A DNA stretch of 64,000 nucleotides, taken from assembly GCF_027286305.1 (NCBI RefSeq), contig NZ_CP114599.1:1798001-1862000 (forward strand), in the 5' to 3' direction. The position numbers and the translations under genes are program-made. Positions 41,282 through 51,220 of this stretch are shown piece by piece. This DNA is from Phenylobacterium sp. NIBR 498073. GTDB taxonomy: Bacteria; Pseudomonadota; Alphaproteobacteria; Caulobacterales; Caulobacteraceae. Each line of letters opens with the position of its first letter. Position 1 is the stretch's first letter. Under the pieces are notes generated by a model. That model ran no database searches and had not been told where the DNA came from. It saw only the letters and a program-made list of their open reading frames with translations.

Positions 41282-41749
41282 ATGTTTCTCTCGACCTTCG
41301 AGAAACAGGTGGACGCCAAGCGGCGCATCGTCGTGCCGCAGGAATTCCGCGCGCTCGTCTCCGGTCCCTTCGACGGCATTGTCTGCTTTCCCTCGATCGA
41401 GGCCGACTGCATCGAGGGCGGCGGCCGCGCCCTGTTCGACCGCTACATCGCGCTGATGGACGAGATGCCGTTCGGCGACCCGGTGCGTTCGGCGATCGAG
41501 CTGTCGGTGCTGGGCGGGCAGGCGAAGATGAATTTCGACACCGCCGGCCGCATCACCCTGCCTGAGCAGCTCTGCGACCAGTTCGGCCTGACCGACTGGG
41601 TCGTGCTGGTCGGCCTGGGCGACCGGTTCCAGATCTGGGAGCGCGAGGCGTTCCAGGCCCATCGCGCCGCCCAGCGCGAACTGGCCCGCGCAGGCCTCGC
41701 CGAACTGCGCGCCCAGCAGCGCGCCGCCAAGCTGGGAGCCGCCCAATGA
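41282..41749 (+). CDS. mraZ: Transcriptional regulator MraZ
   Basis: A 155-residue protein with two AbrB-like SpoVT domains: [20 protein letters not shown] near residue 6 and [21 protein letters not shown] near residue 83. MraZ binds repeats in its own promoter and controls the dcw cluster. The start is ATG 41282. It overlaps rsmH by four bases (ATGA). The C-terminal tail is Ala/Gln/Arg-rich. It is the first gene of the division and cell-wall cluster. Confidence 0.95.
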   Translation: MFLSTFEKQVDAKRRIVVPQEFRALVSGPFDGIVCFPSIEADCIEGGGRALFDRYIALMDEMPFGDPVRSAIELSVLGGQAKMNFDTAGRITLPEQLCDQFGLTDWVVLVGLGDRFQIWEREAFQAHRAAQRELARAGLAELRAQQRAAKLGAAQ

Positions 41750-42675
41750 GCGCGCCCCACACCTCGGTCCTGCTGGATGAAGTGATCGCCGCGCTGGAGC
41801 CGGCGAGCGGCAAGCTGATCGTCGACGGCACCTTCGGGGCCGGCGGCTACAGCCGCGCCTTCCTGGCGACCGGCGCCGACGTCGTCGCCTTCGACCGCGA
41901 TCCGAGCGCGCGCAAGTTCGCTGAGGGGCTGGGCGAGCGTTTCCGCCTGATCGACGGGCGCTTCTCGCAGATGGCCGACGAACTGGGCGAGGGCGTCGCC
42001 GACGGCGTGGCGCTGGACCTCGGCGTCTCGTCGATGCAGCTCGACCAGGCCGAGCGCGGCTTCTCGTTCATGCGCGACGGGCCGTTGGACATGCGCATGG
42101 GTGCCGACGGCCCCACCGCCGCCGACATCGTCAACACCGCCGAGCCGGCCGAGCTGGCGCGGATCTTCTACGTCTACGGCGAGGAGCGGCAGTCGCGCCG
42201 CGTGGCTTCGTTCATCGTCCGTCGCCGGGCCGAGCAGGCCTTCACCCGCACCCTGGACTTGGCCGAGGTGATCGAGCGCGCCCTGGGCGGGCGGCGCGGG
42301 GCCAAGGTGCATCCGGCCACCCGTTCGTTCCAGGGCCTGCGCATTGCGGTCAACGAGGAGCTGTCCGAGCTTGAGGCCGGCCTGGTCGCCGCCGAGCGGG
42401 TGCTAAAGCCGGGCGGCCGGCTGGCGGTGGTGACCTTCCACTCGCTGGAAGACCGGATCGCCAAGGCTTTCTTCACCGAGCGGGCGGGCAAGACCCCGGG
42501 CGGCTCGCGCCATGCGCCGCCCGTCGAGGCCGGCGCGCCGCCGAGCTTCCAGCTGCTGTTCAACGGCGCCCGCGCCCCCAGCGAGGCCGAGACCGCGACC
42601 AATCCGCGCGCGAGATCGGCCAAGTTGAGGGTGGGGGTTCGCACCTCCGCTCCGGTATGGAAGGAGACGGCATGA
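41746..42675 (+). CDS. rsmH: 16S rRNA (cytosine-1402 N4)-methyltransferase
   Basis: A 309-residue methyltransferase that modifies C1402 in the 30S decoding region. The SAM-binding motif [16 protein letters not shown] lies near residue 25, [21 protein letters not shown] near residue 88, [21 protein letters not shown] motif ([17 protein letters not shown]) near residue 222. Length is normal. It is coupled to mraZ upstream and, through an ATGA overlap with an AAGGAG site, to ftsL downstream. Confidence 0.95.
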   Translation: MSAPHTSVLLDEVIAALEPASGKLIVDGTFGAGGYSRAFLATGADVVAFDRDPSARKFAEGLGERFRLIDGRFSQMADELGEGVADGVALDLGVSSMQLDQAERGFSFMRDGPLDMRMGADGPTAADIVNTAEPAELARIFYVYGEERQSRRVASFIVRRRAEQAFTRTLDLAEVIERALGGRRGAKVHPATRSFQGLRIAVNEELSELEAGLVAAERVLKPGGRLAVVTFHSLEDRIAKAFFTERAGKTPGGSRHAPPVEAGAPPSFQLLFNGARAPSEAETATNPRARSAKLRVGVRTSAPVWKETA

Positions 42676-42995
42676 GTCTCCTAACCCGCAAGATTCGGGG
42701 CTTCCGGCTGGTCGACGTGGTCGCGCTGGGGGTTCTGGTCGCCGTGATCCTGTCGGTCTACCTGGCCAAGACCATGGCCGGGCGCGAACGCGCGGAGATC
42801 GCCGCGGTCGAAAAGCAGATCGACGCCGAGAAGGCCCGCATCCGCCTCTTGCAGGCCGAAGTCGCCCACCTGGAGCAGCCCTCGCGGATCGAGTCGCTGT
42901 CCACCGCCCATCTGGGCATGGGGCCGGTCGGCGCCAAGCACGAGACCACCATCGACAAACTGGGCGAAGTCGCCCTCGGGAAGCCAAAGCCGTGA
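42672..42995 (+). CDS. ftsL: Cell division protein FtsL
   Basis: A 107-residue bitopic membrane protein: a short basic cytoplasmic tail ([11 protein letters not shown]), one transmembrane segment at about residues 13-34 ([21 protein letters not shown]) and a periplasmic coiled-coil ([31 protein letters not shown]). FtsL joins FtsB and FtsQ in the septal complex that activates FtsWI. Recognised by position, topology and size, since sequence conservation is low. The ATG lies in the overlap with rsmH; the end overlaps ftsI by four bases (GTGA). Confidence 0.9.
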   Translation: MSLLTRKIRGFRLVDVVALGVLVAVILSVYLAKTMAGRERAEIAAVEKQIDAEKARIRLLQAEVAHLEQPSRIESLSTAHLGMGPVGAKHETTIDKLGEVALGKPKP

Positions 42996-44740
42996 GCCTT
43001 GCTCATCCATCGTTCGAAGCGCCGGGCTGGCGCTGGCTCAAGGCCAAGGTCTGGGGGCTGGAGCACGCCTTCGAGCGCGCCAAGGCGGCCGGCAAGGCCG
43101 AAGACGACACGCGCATCCGCATCTTCTTCGTGCTGGCGCTGTTCGCGACCGCCTTCCTGCTGCTGGCGATCGGCGCGACGCGCGCGGCCCTGTTCTCGGA
43201 CGCCGGCCGCAGCGGCGGCTACGCCGCGCCGGTGGGGGCCTCGCGCGCCGACCTGGTCGACCGCAACGGCGCCATGCTGGCCGCCGACCTGCTGCACTAT
43301 GGCCTCTATGTCGACCCGCGGGAGATCTGGGACGCCGACGAGACCCGCCGGGCCCTGCGCTCGGCCCTGCCGAACCTGAATCGCCAGCGCCTGGAGAAGG
43401 TGCTGAGCGGCGAGCGCCGCGGCTTCGTAGCCGCCGGCCTGACGCCGGAAGTGCGCGCCCGGATCCACGCCCTGGGCCTGCCGGGCGTGACCTTCGAGCC
43501 GGAGGAGCGCCGGGTCTATCCGCTGGGGACGACTGCGGCCCACCTGGTCGGGTTCGCCGACACCGGCGGCGTGGGCCTGGCCGGCGCCGAGCGAGCGCTG
43601 AACGACACCATCCGCGGCAATGCGGCCTCGAAGACGGCGGTGGCGCTGTCGATCGACCTGCGCGTCCAGGCTGCGCTGGAGGACGAGCTCTACAAGGCGG
43701 CGGCCGAGTTCCAGCCGCGCGGCGCGGTGGGCATCGTGACCAACGTCCACACCGGCGAAATCCTCGGGATGGCTAGCTATCCGACCTTCGACCCGAACCA
43801 GGTCGCCAAGGCCGACGACAACGCCAAGCTGAACCGTGCGGCCGCCTCGATCTACGAGATGGGCTCGACCTTCAAGGCGTTCACCGTCGCCATCGGCCTA
43901 GACACCGGCGTGGCCACGCCGTCGTCGACCTTCGACGCGCGCGTGCCGTATCAGCTCGGCTATCGGACCATCAAGGACTACCACGCGGCCCGGAAGATCC
44001 TGACCCTGGTCGAGGTGTTCCAGCGGTCCTCGAATATCGGCACCGCCAAGCTGGCCGAGAGCGTCGGGGCCGAGCGTCTCAGCAAGTATTTCACCGCCCT
44101 GGGCCTGACCAAGCCCGCGCAGGTGGAGCTGATGGAGTCGGCTCGTCCGCTGACGCCGCGCAAGTGGGACATCGATACGGTGGCCTCGACCTCGTTCGGC
44201 CACGGCATGAACGTCAGCCCCGTCGCGCTGTCGAGCGCCATGGGCGCGCTGCTGAACGGCGGCTACATGGTGCCGCTGACCATCAAGAAGCTCGAGCCGG
44301 GGCAGCGGCCGCAGGGCCAGCGCGTGCTGTCCGAGCAGACTTCGCTGCAGATGCTGCAGATTATGCGCGCCAACGTTATCGGCGGCAGCGGCAAGTCGGC
44401 CGACGCCCCGGGCCTGAGCGTCGGCGGCAAGACCGGCACCGGCGAGAAGTACGATCCGGCGATCCGCGCCTATTCGACCGAGCGGCAAGTGTCCTCGTTC
44501 GCCGCGGTGTTCCCGACCTCGGGCACGGTGCAGGCGGACCGCTACTTCGTGCTGATCCTGATGGACGAGCCGCATGGTACGGCCAAGACCTACGGCTACT
44601 CCACGGGCGGCTGGGTCGCCGCGCCGGCCGCCGGCCGCGTCATCGACCGCATCGCGCCCTTCCTGGGCGTGCAGCGTCAACCGGAACTCATCAAGGTCGT
44701 CGGCGACGGCGCCGTCCAGCCGATCTCGGACGGCCACTGA
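42992..44740 (+). CDS. ftsI: Septal peptidoglycan transpeptidase FtsI (PBP3)
   Basis: A 582-residue class B penicillin-binding protein that crosslinks septal peptidoglycan with FtsW. There is one membrane anchor at about residues 45-65 (IFFVLALFATAFLLLAIGA), a dimerisation domain, and the transpeptidase domain with the acylated Ser292 in STFK, the SSN motif near residue 346 and KTGT with Lys480. The start is a GTG inside the ftsL overlap; its stop shares a base with the murE start (TGATG). Length is normal for alphaproteobacteria. Confidence 0.95.
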   Translation: MSLAHPSFEAPGWRWLKAKVWGLEHAFERAKAAGKAEDDTRIRIFFVLALFATAFLLLAIGATRAALFSDAGRSGGYAAPVGASRADLVDRNGAMLAADLLHYGLYVDPREIWDADETRRALRSALPNLNRQRLEKVLSGERRGFVAAGLTPEVRARIHALGLPGVTFEPEERRVYPLGTTAAHLVGFADTGGVGLAGAERALNDTIRGNAASKTAVALSIDLRVQAALEDELYKAAAEFQPRGAVGIVTNVHTGEILGMASYPTFDPNQVAKADDNAKLNRAAASIYEMGSTFKAFTVAIGLDTGVATPSSTFDARVPYQLGYRTIKDYHAARKILTLVEVFQRSSNIGTAKLAESVGAERLSKYFTALGLTKPAQVELMESARPLTPRKWDIDTVASTSFGHGMNVSPVALSSAMGALLNGGYMVPLTIKKLEPGQRPQGQRVLSEQTSLQMLQIMRANVIGGSGKSADAPGLSVGGKTGTGEKYDPAIRAYSTERQVSSFAAVFPTSGTVQADRYFVLILMDEPHGTAKTYGYSTGGWVAAPAAGRVIDRIAPFLGVQRQPELIKVVGDGAVQPISDGH

Positions 44741-46194
44741 TGGCCAAGACGCTTTCCCAGTTGGTCCAGAAGACTTTCGCAAGTGATCCGGCGATCGCCG
44801 GCGTAACCGCCGACAGCCGCAAGGTGAAGCCGGGCTTTCTGTTCGCGGCCCTGCCGGGCTCCAAGGTCGACGGCAAGGCGTTCGCCGCCAAGGCGGTCGA
44901 GGCGGGCGCTGCGGCGGTCATCGCCGCCGAGGATATGCCGGAACTGGGCGTTCCGGTGATCGTCACGCCCGATCCGCGCCGGGTCTACGCCCTGGCCGCG
45001 CGCGCGTTTTGGGGCGCGCAGCCGCCGGTGGTCGTCGCCGTGACCGGCACCAACGGCAAGACCTCTGTCGCCGCCTTCTGCCGGCAGATCTTCAACCGCC
45101 TGGGCCATCGCGCCGCCAGCATGGGCACCCTGGGCGTGCGCGCGACGGGCCCCGGCCTGGACGAGCAGATCACCCCGCCGGGCCTGACCACGCCGGACGC
45201 CGCCGACGTCGCCGAGTTGATGTCGGTGATGGTCGCCAAGGGCGTGACCCACCTGGCCATGGAGGCTTCGTCGCACGGGATCGACCAGCGGCGGCTGGAC
45301 GGGGCGGAACTGACCGCGGCGGGCTTCCTGAACCTGACCCAGGATCATCTCGACTACCACCACACCATGGAGGCCTATCGCGACGCCAAGCTGCGTCTGT
45401 TCGAGGCCCTGCTGCCGCGGGGCGGCGTGGCCGTGCTGAACGCCGACTCCGACGCCTATGGCGCCTTCGCCGCGGCGGCCATCGGATCGGGCCAGTCGGT
45501 GCTGTCGGTCGGCGAGGCGGGGCAGGGGCTGAAACTGGTCGGCCATACGGCGACGCCGGACGGCCAAACCCTGAAGATCGAGGCCAAGGGCAAGACCTAC
45601 GAGGTCCGTCTGCCGCTGGCGGGCGCGTTCCAGGCGTCGAACGCCCTGGTGGCCGCGGGCCTGTGCGTCGCCGCCGGCGAGGCGATCGGGGACGTCCTGA
45701 AGGCGCTGGAGAGCCTGGAGGGCGCGCCGGGCCGCCTGCAACGGGTGGGGACCAGCGCCAAGGGCGGCGAGGCCTATGTCGACTACGCCCATACGCCCGA
45801 CGGCCTGGAGACGGTGCTGAAGTCGCTGCGCCCGCACGTCGAGGGCAAGCTGATCGTGGTGTTCGGGGCCGGCGGCGACCGCGACCGCGCCAAGCGCCCG
45901 CTGATGGGCCTGGCCGCGGCCCAGCATGCCGACATCGCCATCGTCACCGACGACAATCCGCGCACGGAAGTCCCTGCCGACATCCGCGCCGAGATCCTGG
46001 CCGGCGCGCCGGGTTCGCGCGAGGTCGGCGACCGCCGCGAGGCGATCCGCGCCGGCGTGGCGCTGATGGGCCCGGGGGACGTTCTCGTCGTGGCCGGCAA
46101 GGGCCACGAGCAGTACCAAATCGTCGGTTCGACCGTTCACTTCTTCGACGACGTGGCCGAAGTGGCCGCGGCGCTGGAGGCTGCGCATGTCTAA
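44740..46194 (+). CDS. murE: UDP-MurNAc-tripeptide synthetase
   Basis: A 484-residue Mur ligase that adds the third residue, expected to be meso-diaminopimelate, to UDP-MurNAc-L-Ala-D-Glu. The ATP loop VTGTNGKTSV lies near residue 101, the EASSHGIDQRRLDG motif near residue 171 and the DDNPRTEVP sequence near residue 404, which is the DNPR motif of diaminopimelate-adding enzymes. A longer frame upstream overlaps ftsI and is rejected. It overlaps murF by eight bases. Confidence 0.95.
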   Translation: MAKTLSQLVQKTFASDPAIAGVTADSRKVKPGFLFAALPGSKVDGKAFAAKAVEAGAAAVIAAEDMPELGVPVIVTPDPRRVYALAARAFWGAQPPVVVAVTGTNGKTSVAAFCRQIFNRLGHRAASMGTLGVRATGPGLDEQITPPGLTTPDAADVAELMSVMVAKGVTHLAMEASSHGIDQRRLDGAELTAAGFLNLTQDHLDYHHTMEAYRDAKLRLFEALLPRGGVAVLNADSDAYGAFAAAAIGSGQSVLSVGEAGQGLKLVGHTATPDGQTLKIEAKGKTYEVRLPLAGAFQASNALVAAGLCVAAGEAIGDVLKALESLEGAPGRLQRVGTSAKGGEAYVDYAHTPDGLETVLKSLRPHVEGKLIVVFGAGGDRDRAKRPLMGLAAAQHADIAIVTDDNPRTEVPADIRAEILAGAPGSREVGDRREAIRAGVALMGPGDVLVVAGKGHEQYQIVGSTVHFFDDVAEVAAALEAAHV

Positions 46195-47584
46195 GCCGCT
46201 CTGGACGTCCGACGAGATCGCCGCGGCGACCGGCGGGGCGCTCTCCGGCCCGGCCTTTGCGGTTGGCGGGGTGTCGATCGACACGCGGAGCATCGAGACC
46301 GGCGACCTGTTCGTCGCCCTGGCCGGGGCCCGCGACGGGCACGAGTTCGTGCCGCAAGCGCTGGCCGCCGGAGCGGCCGCCAGCCTGGCTTCCCGGAGCG
46401 TCGAGGGGGCCAGCGTCCTCGTAGATGACACGCTCAAGGCCTTGGAAAAGCTAGGGGAAGCCGCGCGCGAGCGTGCGCCCCAGGCCCGTCGCGGCGCGGT
46501 CACTGGCTCGGTCGGCAAGACCAGCGTCACCCAGGCGATCCGGGCGGGCCTCGAACGGGCCGGCCGCGCCCATTCGTCGGTCAAGAGCTACAACAACCAC
46601 ATCGGCGTGCCGCTGACCCTGGCCCGCATGCCGCGGGACACCGAACGGGCGATCTTCGAGATCGGCATGAACCACGCCGACGAGATCACGCCCCTGTCGC
46701 GGTTCGTACGGCCGCATGCGGTGGCGATCACGACGGTCGGCCCGGTGCACGTGGAGAACTTCCCTGACGGCGAGGTCGGGGTGGCCAGGGCCAAGGCCGA
46801 AATCTTCGCCGGCATCGAGCCGGGCGGCGTGGCGGTGTTGAACGCCGACAACAAGTGGTTCGAGCTGCTGGCCGAGGAGGCCCACAAAGCCGGGGCCACG
46901 GTGCGCAGCTTCGGGACTGGCAAGGACTGCGACGCCCAGCTGGTGGATTTCGCGCCCGAACCGGGCCGCGCGGTGATCAAGGCGCGGCTGCACGGCAAGG
47001 CGCTGGACTTTCCGATCCTGCAGACCGGCTTCCATTGGGGCCCGAACAGCATGGCCGTTTTGCTGATGCTGGAGGCCCTGGACGTCGGCCTGGACGACAG
47101 TCTTGCGGCGCTGGGCGCGTTCGAGCCGCTGGCCGGCCGCGGCGCGGAGAAGCTGGTGAAGCTGGCAGGCGGCCTCTTCACGCTGATCGACGAAAGCTAC
47201 AACGCCAACCCGATTTCGATGGGCGCGGCGTTCGCCAGCCTGGGCGCGCGCAAGACCGGCGGGCGGCGTATCGTCGCCCTGACCGACATGCTGGAGCTCG
47301 GAGCCGAGGCTCCCGCCTTCCATGCTGGCCTGGCCGGGCCGCTCGAAGCGGCGGGCGTAGACCTGGTGTTCGCCGCCGGGCCGTTGATGAAATCCCTGTG
47401 GGACGCCCTTCCGCCGACTCGTCGCGGCGGTTACGCCGAAAGTGCGGCGGAGCTGGCGCCGCTGATCAGCGCGGCCGTGGGGCCGGGTGATCTGGTGATG
47501 GTGAAGGGGTCCAACGGCTCGAGAGCCGGCGCGGTCGCAGCTGCGCTGAGCGCGCTCGACGTGCGTTCGGGGGAGACGGGCTGA
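46187..47584 (+). CDS. murF: UDP-MurNAc-pentapeptide synthetase
   Basis: A 465-residue Mur ligase that adds D-Ala-D-Ala to the UDP-MurNAc-tripeptide. Motifs: the N-terminal uridine-binding [20 protein letters not shown] near residue 26, the ATP loop [11 protein letters not shown] near residue 105, [12 protein letters not shown] near residue 155 and [12 protein letters not shown] near residue 334. It starts inside the end of murE and ends in a TGATG overlap with mraY. Length normal. Confidence 0.95.
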   Translation: MSKPLWTSDEIAAATGGALSGPAFAVGGVSIDTRSIETGDLFVALAGARDGHEFVPQALAAGAAASLASRSVEGASVLVDDTLKALEKLGEAARERAPQARRGAVTGSVGKTSVTQAIRAGLERAGRAHSSVKSYNNHIGVPLTLARMPRDTERAIFEIGMNHADEITPLSRFVRPHAVAITTVGPVHVENFPDGEVGVARAKAEIFAGIEPGGVAVLNADNKWFELLAEEAHKAGATVRSFGTGKDCDAQLVDFAPEPGRAVIKARLHGKALDFPILQTGFHWGPNSMAVLLMLEALDVGLDDSLAALGAFEPLAGRGAEKLVKLAGGLFTLIDESYNANPISMGAAFASLGARKTGGRRIVALTDMLELGAEAPAFHAGLAGPLEAAGVDLVFAAGPLMKSLWDALPPTRRGGYAESAAELAPLISAAVGPGDLVMVKGSNGSRAGAVAAALSALDVRSGETG

Positions 47585-48693
47585 TGCTTTACTGGCTGTA
47601 TCAACAGCTCGCCGCGGACGGCTATGTGCCGTTCCTCAACCTGCTGAAATATCAGACTTTCCGCACCGGCATGGCGCTGTTCACGGCCCAGCTGGTGGTG
47701 GTGGCCATGGGCTCGCGCTTCATCCGCTGGATGCAGGCCAAGCAGGGCAAGGGGCAGCCGATCCGCGCCGACGGCATTGAGCGTCACGTGGTCGAGAAGG
47801 CCGGCACCCCGACCATGGGCGGGGTGATGATCCTGGCCGGCCTGCTGGTCGGCACGTTGCTGTGGTCGGACCTCAGCAACGTCTATGTCTGGGCGGTGAT
47901 CCTGGTCACGGCCGGCTATGGCGTGCTCGGCTTCACCGACGACTACGCCAAGGTCACTAAGCAATCGACGGCGGGCGTGTCGGGCAAGATCCGCCTGGTC
48001 ATGGAGGCGGCGATCGCGGTCGCCGCCGTGGCGTTGATGGTGGTCTTCGGCACCAGCCCGCCGGAGACCCCGGAATTGGCCACCTCGGTGGCGTTCCCGG
48101 TCTTCAAGCAGCTGCTGATGCCGCTCGGCTGGTTCTACCTGGCGTTCGGGGCCTTCATCATCGTCGGCGCGGCCAACGCGGTGAACTTCACCGACGGCCT
48201 CGACGGCTTGGCGACCGTGCCGGTGATGATCGCCGCCGCGGCTTTCGGCTTCATCGCCTATCTCGTCGGCAACTACGTCTTCGCCCAGTACCTGAAGCTG
48301 CACTTCGTTCCGGGCGTAGGCGAGATCGCGATCTATTGCGGGGCGATGATCGGCGCCGGCCTCGGCTTCCTCTGGTATAACGCCCCGCCGGCCAAGATCT
48401 TCATGGGCGACACTGGTTCGCTGGCGCTGGGCGGCGGCATCGGCGCCGTGGCCGTGGCCACCAAGCACGAGATCGTGCTCGGCATTGTCGGCGGTCTCTT
48501 CGTGATGGAGACCCTGTCGGTGATGATCCAGGTCGCCTCGTTCAAGCTGACAGGCAAGCGGGTGTTCCGCATGGCCCCGATCCACCACCACTTCGAAAAG
48601 CTCGGCTGGTCCGAGAGCACCGTCGTCATCCGTTTCTGGATCATCGCCGTGATGCTCGCCCTGCTGGGCCTTGCGACGCTGAAGCTGCGGTAA
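47584..48693 (+). CDS. mraY: Phospho-MurNAc-pentapeptide translocase
   Basis: A 369-residue polytopic membrane enzyme (about ten helices) that transfers phospho-MurNAc-pentapeptide to undecaprenyl phosphate, forming lipid I. The catalytic aspartates are in [11 protein letters not shown] near residue 118 and in [13 protein letters not shown] near residue 203; the metal-binding [16 protein letters not shown] near residue 270 and [15 protein letters not shown] near residue 330 complete the family signatures. It is followed after 19 bp by murD. Confidence 0.96.
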   Translation: MLYWLYQQLAADGYVPFLNLLKYQTFRTGMALFTAQLVVVAMGSRFIRWMQAKQGKGQPIRADGIERHVVEKAGTPTMGGVMILAGLLVGTLLWSDLSNVYVWAVILVTAGYGVLGFTDDYAKVTKQSTAGVSGKIRLVMEAAIAVAAVALMVVFGTSPPETPELATSVAFPVFKQLLMPLGWFYLAFGAFIIVGAANAVNFTDGLDGLATVPVMIAAAAFGFIAYLVGNYVFAQYLKLHFVPGVGEIAIYCGAMIGAGLGFLWYNAPPAKIFMGDTGSLALGGGIGAVAVATKHEIVLGIVGGLFVMETLSVMIQVASFKLTGKRVFRMAPIHHHFEKLGWSESTVVIRFWIIAVMLALLGLATLKLR

Positions 48694-48712
48694 GGGGAGG
48701 GCTGGCAGTCTC

Positions 48713-50128
48713 ATGATCCCGGTCCGCGGCTTCGAGGGCAGGACGGTCGCCGTGTTCGGCCTGGCCCGCACAGGGCTGACGGCCGCGCGCGCCCTCGCCC
48801 TGGGCGGAGCCAAGGTCGTGGTCTGGGACGAGAAGCCGGAAAGCCGCGCGGCGGCGCAGGCCGAGGGCCTGGTACTGCTGGACCTCTCCACCGCCGACTG
48901 GTCGCAGTTCGCCGCCCTGATGCTGTCGCCGGGCGTGCCGCTGACCCATCCCAAGCCGCACTGGACGGTCGAGAAGGCCAAGGCCGCGGGCGTCGAGATC
49001 CTGGGCGACATCGAGCTGTTCGCCCGCACCGTGAACGCCGCGCCCGAGCACAAGCGTCCGAAGATCGTCGCCATCACCGGCACCAACGGCAAGTCGACCA
49101 CCACGGCGCTGATCGGCCACATCTGCGCGTCCGCCGGGCGCGACGTGCGGGTGGGCGGCAATATCGGCCAGGGCGTGCTCGGCCTGGAGGACATGCACGG
49201 CGGGGCGGTCTACGTGCTTGAGCTGAGTTCCTACCAGCTGGACCTGACCTCAAGCCTGAAGCCCGACGTGGCGCTGCTGCTCAACGTCTCGCCCGACCAC
49301 CTGGACCGCCACGGCGGAATGGAAGGGTATGTGGCGGCCAAGCGCCGCATCCTGCTGAACCAGGGCAAGGGCGACACCGCCGTGATCGGCGTCGACGATC
49401 CCTGGGGCCAGCGGATCTGCACCGAGATCACTGCCGCCAACCGCCGGACCATCGTCCCGATCTCGGCTTCCAAGGCGATCGGCCGCGGGGTCTACGTCCT
49501 GCAGGGCCTGCTCTACGATGCGACGGGCGAGCGGGCGGTGGAGGTCGCCGACCTGCTGCGGGCGCGCTCGCTGCCCGGCCGTCACAACTGGCAGAACGCC
49601 GCAGCCGCCTACGCCGCGGTGCGCGGCCTGGGCCTGACCTCGCAGGAGGCGGCCGACGGCCTGATGAGCTTCCCGGGGCTGGCGCACCGGATGGAGACGG
49701 TGGGCGCGGTCGGCAAGGTCCGGTTCGTCAACGACAGCAAGGCGACCAACGCCGATGCGGCGCGCCAGGCGATGTCGAGCTATCCGAAGTTCTACTGGAT
49801 CGCCGGCGGCGTGCCAAAGGCCGGCGGCATCGACAGTCTCGGCGACCTCTTCCCGCGAATCGAGAAAGCCTACCTGATCGGCGAGGCGCAGGACGCGTTC
49901 GCCGCGACGCTCGACGGCAAGGCCGAGTTCGCCAAGTGCGGGACGCTCCCGGCGGCCGTGGCGGCGGCCTATGCGGACGCCTCGGGCTCGGGCCAGGACG
50001 CGGTCGTGCTGCTGTCGCCGGCCTGCGCTTCGTTCGACCAGTTCGCCGATTTCGAAGCCCGCGGCGAGGCGTTCCGCGAAGCGGTGCTGGGGCTGAGCCG
50101 GCCGGCCGCGAAAGGCGCGCGCGCCTAG
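48713..50128 (+). CDS. murD: UDP-MurNAc-L-alanine:D-glutamate ligase
   Basis: A 471-residue Mur ligase that adds D-glutamate. N-terminal Rossmann-type domain (TVAVFGLARTGLTAARAL), ATP loop ITGTNGKSTTTALIGH near residue 122, LELSSYQLD near residue 168, LLNVSPDHLDRH near residue 187, and VRFVNDSKATNADAARQA near residue 340. It ends the first block of the dcw cluster: two large palindromes and a gene on the opposite strand follow. Confidence 0.95.
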   Translation: MIPVRGFEGRTVAVFGLARTGLTAARALALGGAKVVVWDEKPESRAAAQAEGLVLLDLSTADWSQFAALMLSPGVPLTHPKPHWTVEKAKAAGVEILGDIELFARTVNAAPEHKRPKIVAITGTNGKSTTTALIGHICASAGRDVRVGGNIGQGVLGLEDMHGGAVYVLELSSYQLDLTSSLKPDVALLLNVSPDHLDRHGGMEGYVAAKRRILLNQGKGDTAVIGVDDPWGQRICTEITAANRRTIVPISASKAIGRGVYVLQGLLYDATGERAVEVADLLRARSLPGRHNWQNAAAAYAAVRGLGLTSQEAADGLMSFPGLAHRMETVGAVGKVRFVNDSKATNADAARQAMSSYPKFYWIAGGVPKAGGIDSLGDLFPRIEKAYLIGEAQDAFAATLDGKAEFAKCGTLPAAVAAAYADASGSGQDAVVLLSPACASFDQFADFEARGEAFREAVLGLSRPAAKGARA

Positions 50129-50175
50129 ACCCTGTCCCACTTGGCTTGAATCAAGCCAAGTGGGATGAACAGGGT
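50129..50175. repeat. Large palindromic element after murD
   Basis: A perfect 14-bp stem CCCACTTGGCTTGA/TCAAGCCAAGTGGG around one base, closed outside by ACCCTGT/ACAGGGT with a 4-nt bulge. It begins right after the murD stop and probably terminates its transcript. The form suggests a dispersed intergenic palindromic repeat. Confidence 0.7.
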
Positions 50176-50189
50176 CGATTCTTCGATTT

Positions 50190-50238
50190 TAGAGCCCTTC
50201 CCACTCACGATGATCCATCGTGATTGGGAAGGGCTCTA
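50190..50238. repeat. Second palindromic element, overlapping the methyltransferase stop
   Basis: Outer arms TAGAGCCCTTCCCA/TGGGAAGGGCTCTA and inner CACGATG/CATCGTG form a long hairpin. The right end includes the stop codon of the minus-strand methyltransferase gene. Together with the element 15 bp to its left it forms a back-to-back pair between convergent genes. Confidence 0.7.
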
Positions 50239-51069
50239 GGCCCGCGCCGTCACCAGCCAGCAGCCGGCGACCATCGGCACCACGCCGTCGACCGCCTCGG
50301 CCTCCAGCGCCGTCGTCACCGCGTCACGCACCTTGCCGCGCGTCGTCTCGTCAGCGTCTCGCAGGGCCGCGGCGAGCGGGCCCATGCGCAGGCTGAGCGT
50401 GACCAGGTCGGCCAGTGCGATCGGGGTCGGCGCGTCGAGCCGGGTGATGTCGATGTCGTTCCAGCCGCTGCGGCTCAGGATCCCGCGCACGCGCTCGGGA
50501 TCGGCGAAGGCGAAGCGGCCGGGCGCCAGCGGATCGGTCGGCGGAGAAGGCGGCAGGTATGGGGCGGCGGCGCGCCCGGGGATGATCGCCATCGGGTTGT
50601 CGGCCGGGCTGCGCCAGCAGGCGAAAACCAGCTCGGCGCCGGGTTTCAGGCCGCTGCGGATGTTGGCGAAGGCAGCGTCGAAGTCGCTGAAGAACATGAC
50701 GCCGAACCGCGACATGGCCGCGTCGAAGCGCGCGCCGTCGAAGTCGTAGGTCTGGGCGTCGGCTTGGACGAACCGCGCGCCGGGCGCGGCCTGGCCGGAG
50801 GCGATCTCGATCAGCGGCGCGGAGATGTCGACGCCGAGGCTCAGCCCCTCGGCGCCGAGCCGGCGGGCCATGGCCAGGGTGGTCGCGCCGGCGCCGCAAC
50901 CGATGTCCAGAACCTGCTTGCCGACGCCGGGAAAGGCGCGGTCGACCAGGGCTTCCTCGATCGGGCGATTGAGGTCGTCCATCATGTCCTGCAGATCGAC
51001 CCAGGCTTGGCCGCCGGTCTTGTTCCAATAGGCGGCCTGATCGGTCGGGGCGGAGGGGACATCGGTCAT
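50236..51069 (-). CDS. Class I SAM-dependent methyltransferase
   Basis: A 277-residue methyltransferase with the SAM-binding motif VLDIGCGAGATTLAMARRLG near residue 52, motif II FDAAMSRFGVMFFSDFDAAF near residue 118 and a UbiE/COQ5-like overall pattern. The acceptor is unknown. It lies on the opposite strand between murD and ftsW, splitting the dcw operon, so ftsW must have its own promoter in 51070-51220. The start is the ATG at 51069 behind GGACGCC; a longer frame to 51222 runs into the ftsW start region and is rejected. Confidence 0.85.
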   Translation of the reverse strand: MTDVPSAPTDQAAYWNKTGGQAWVDLQDMMDDLNRPIEEALVDRAFPGVGKQVLDIGCGAGATTLAMARRLGAEGLSLGVDISAPLIEIASGQAAPGARFVQADAQTYDFDGARFDAAMSRFGVMFFSDFDAAFANIRSGLKPGAELVFACWRSPADNPMAIIPGRAAAPYLPPSPPTDPLAPGRFAFADPERVRGILSRSGWNDIDITRLDAPTPIALADLVTLSLRMGPLAAALRDADETTRGKVRDAVTTALEAEAVDGVVPMVAGCWLVTARA

Positions 51070-51220
51070 CGGGGCGTCCTTCTTCGGCTGGAGTGCGATG
51101 TCGCCCCGCCCGGCGAAAGATTTCAAGTCGCAGGGCGCCCAAGGCCAGGCTTGGTTAAGGTATTTTAAGCATGCCGCGGGCATCTGAAGGATACGGGCCG
51201 CCGCGCCCGCGGAGACGCCC

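Noticed and set aside
44677..46584. A 635-codon minus-strand frame opposite murE
   Set aside because: Same reason: low-complexity Arg/Ala/Gly-rich translation opposite a clear Mur ligase.
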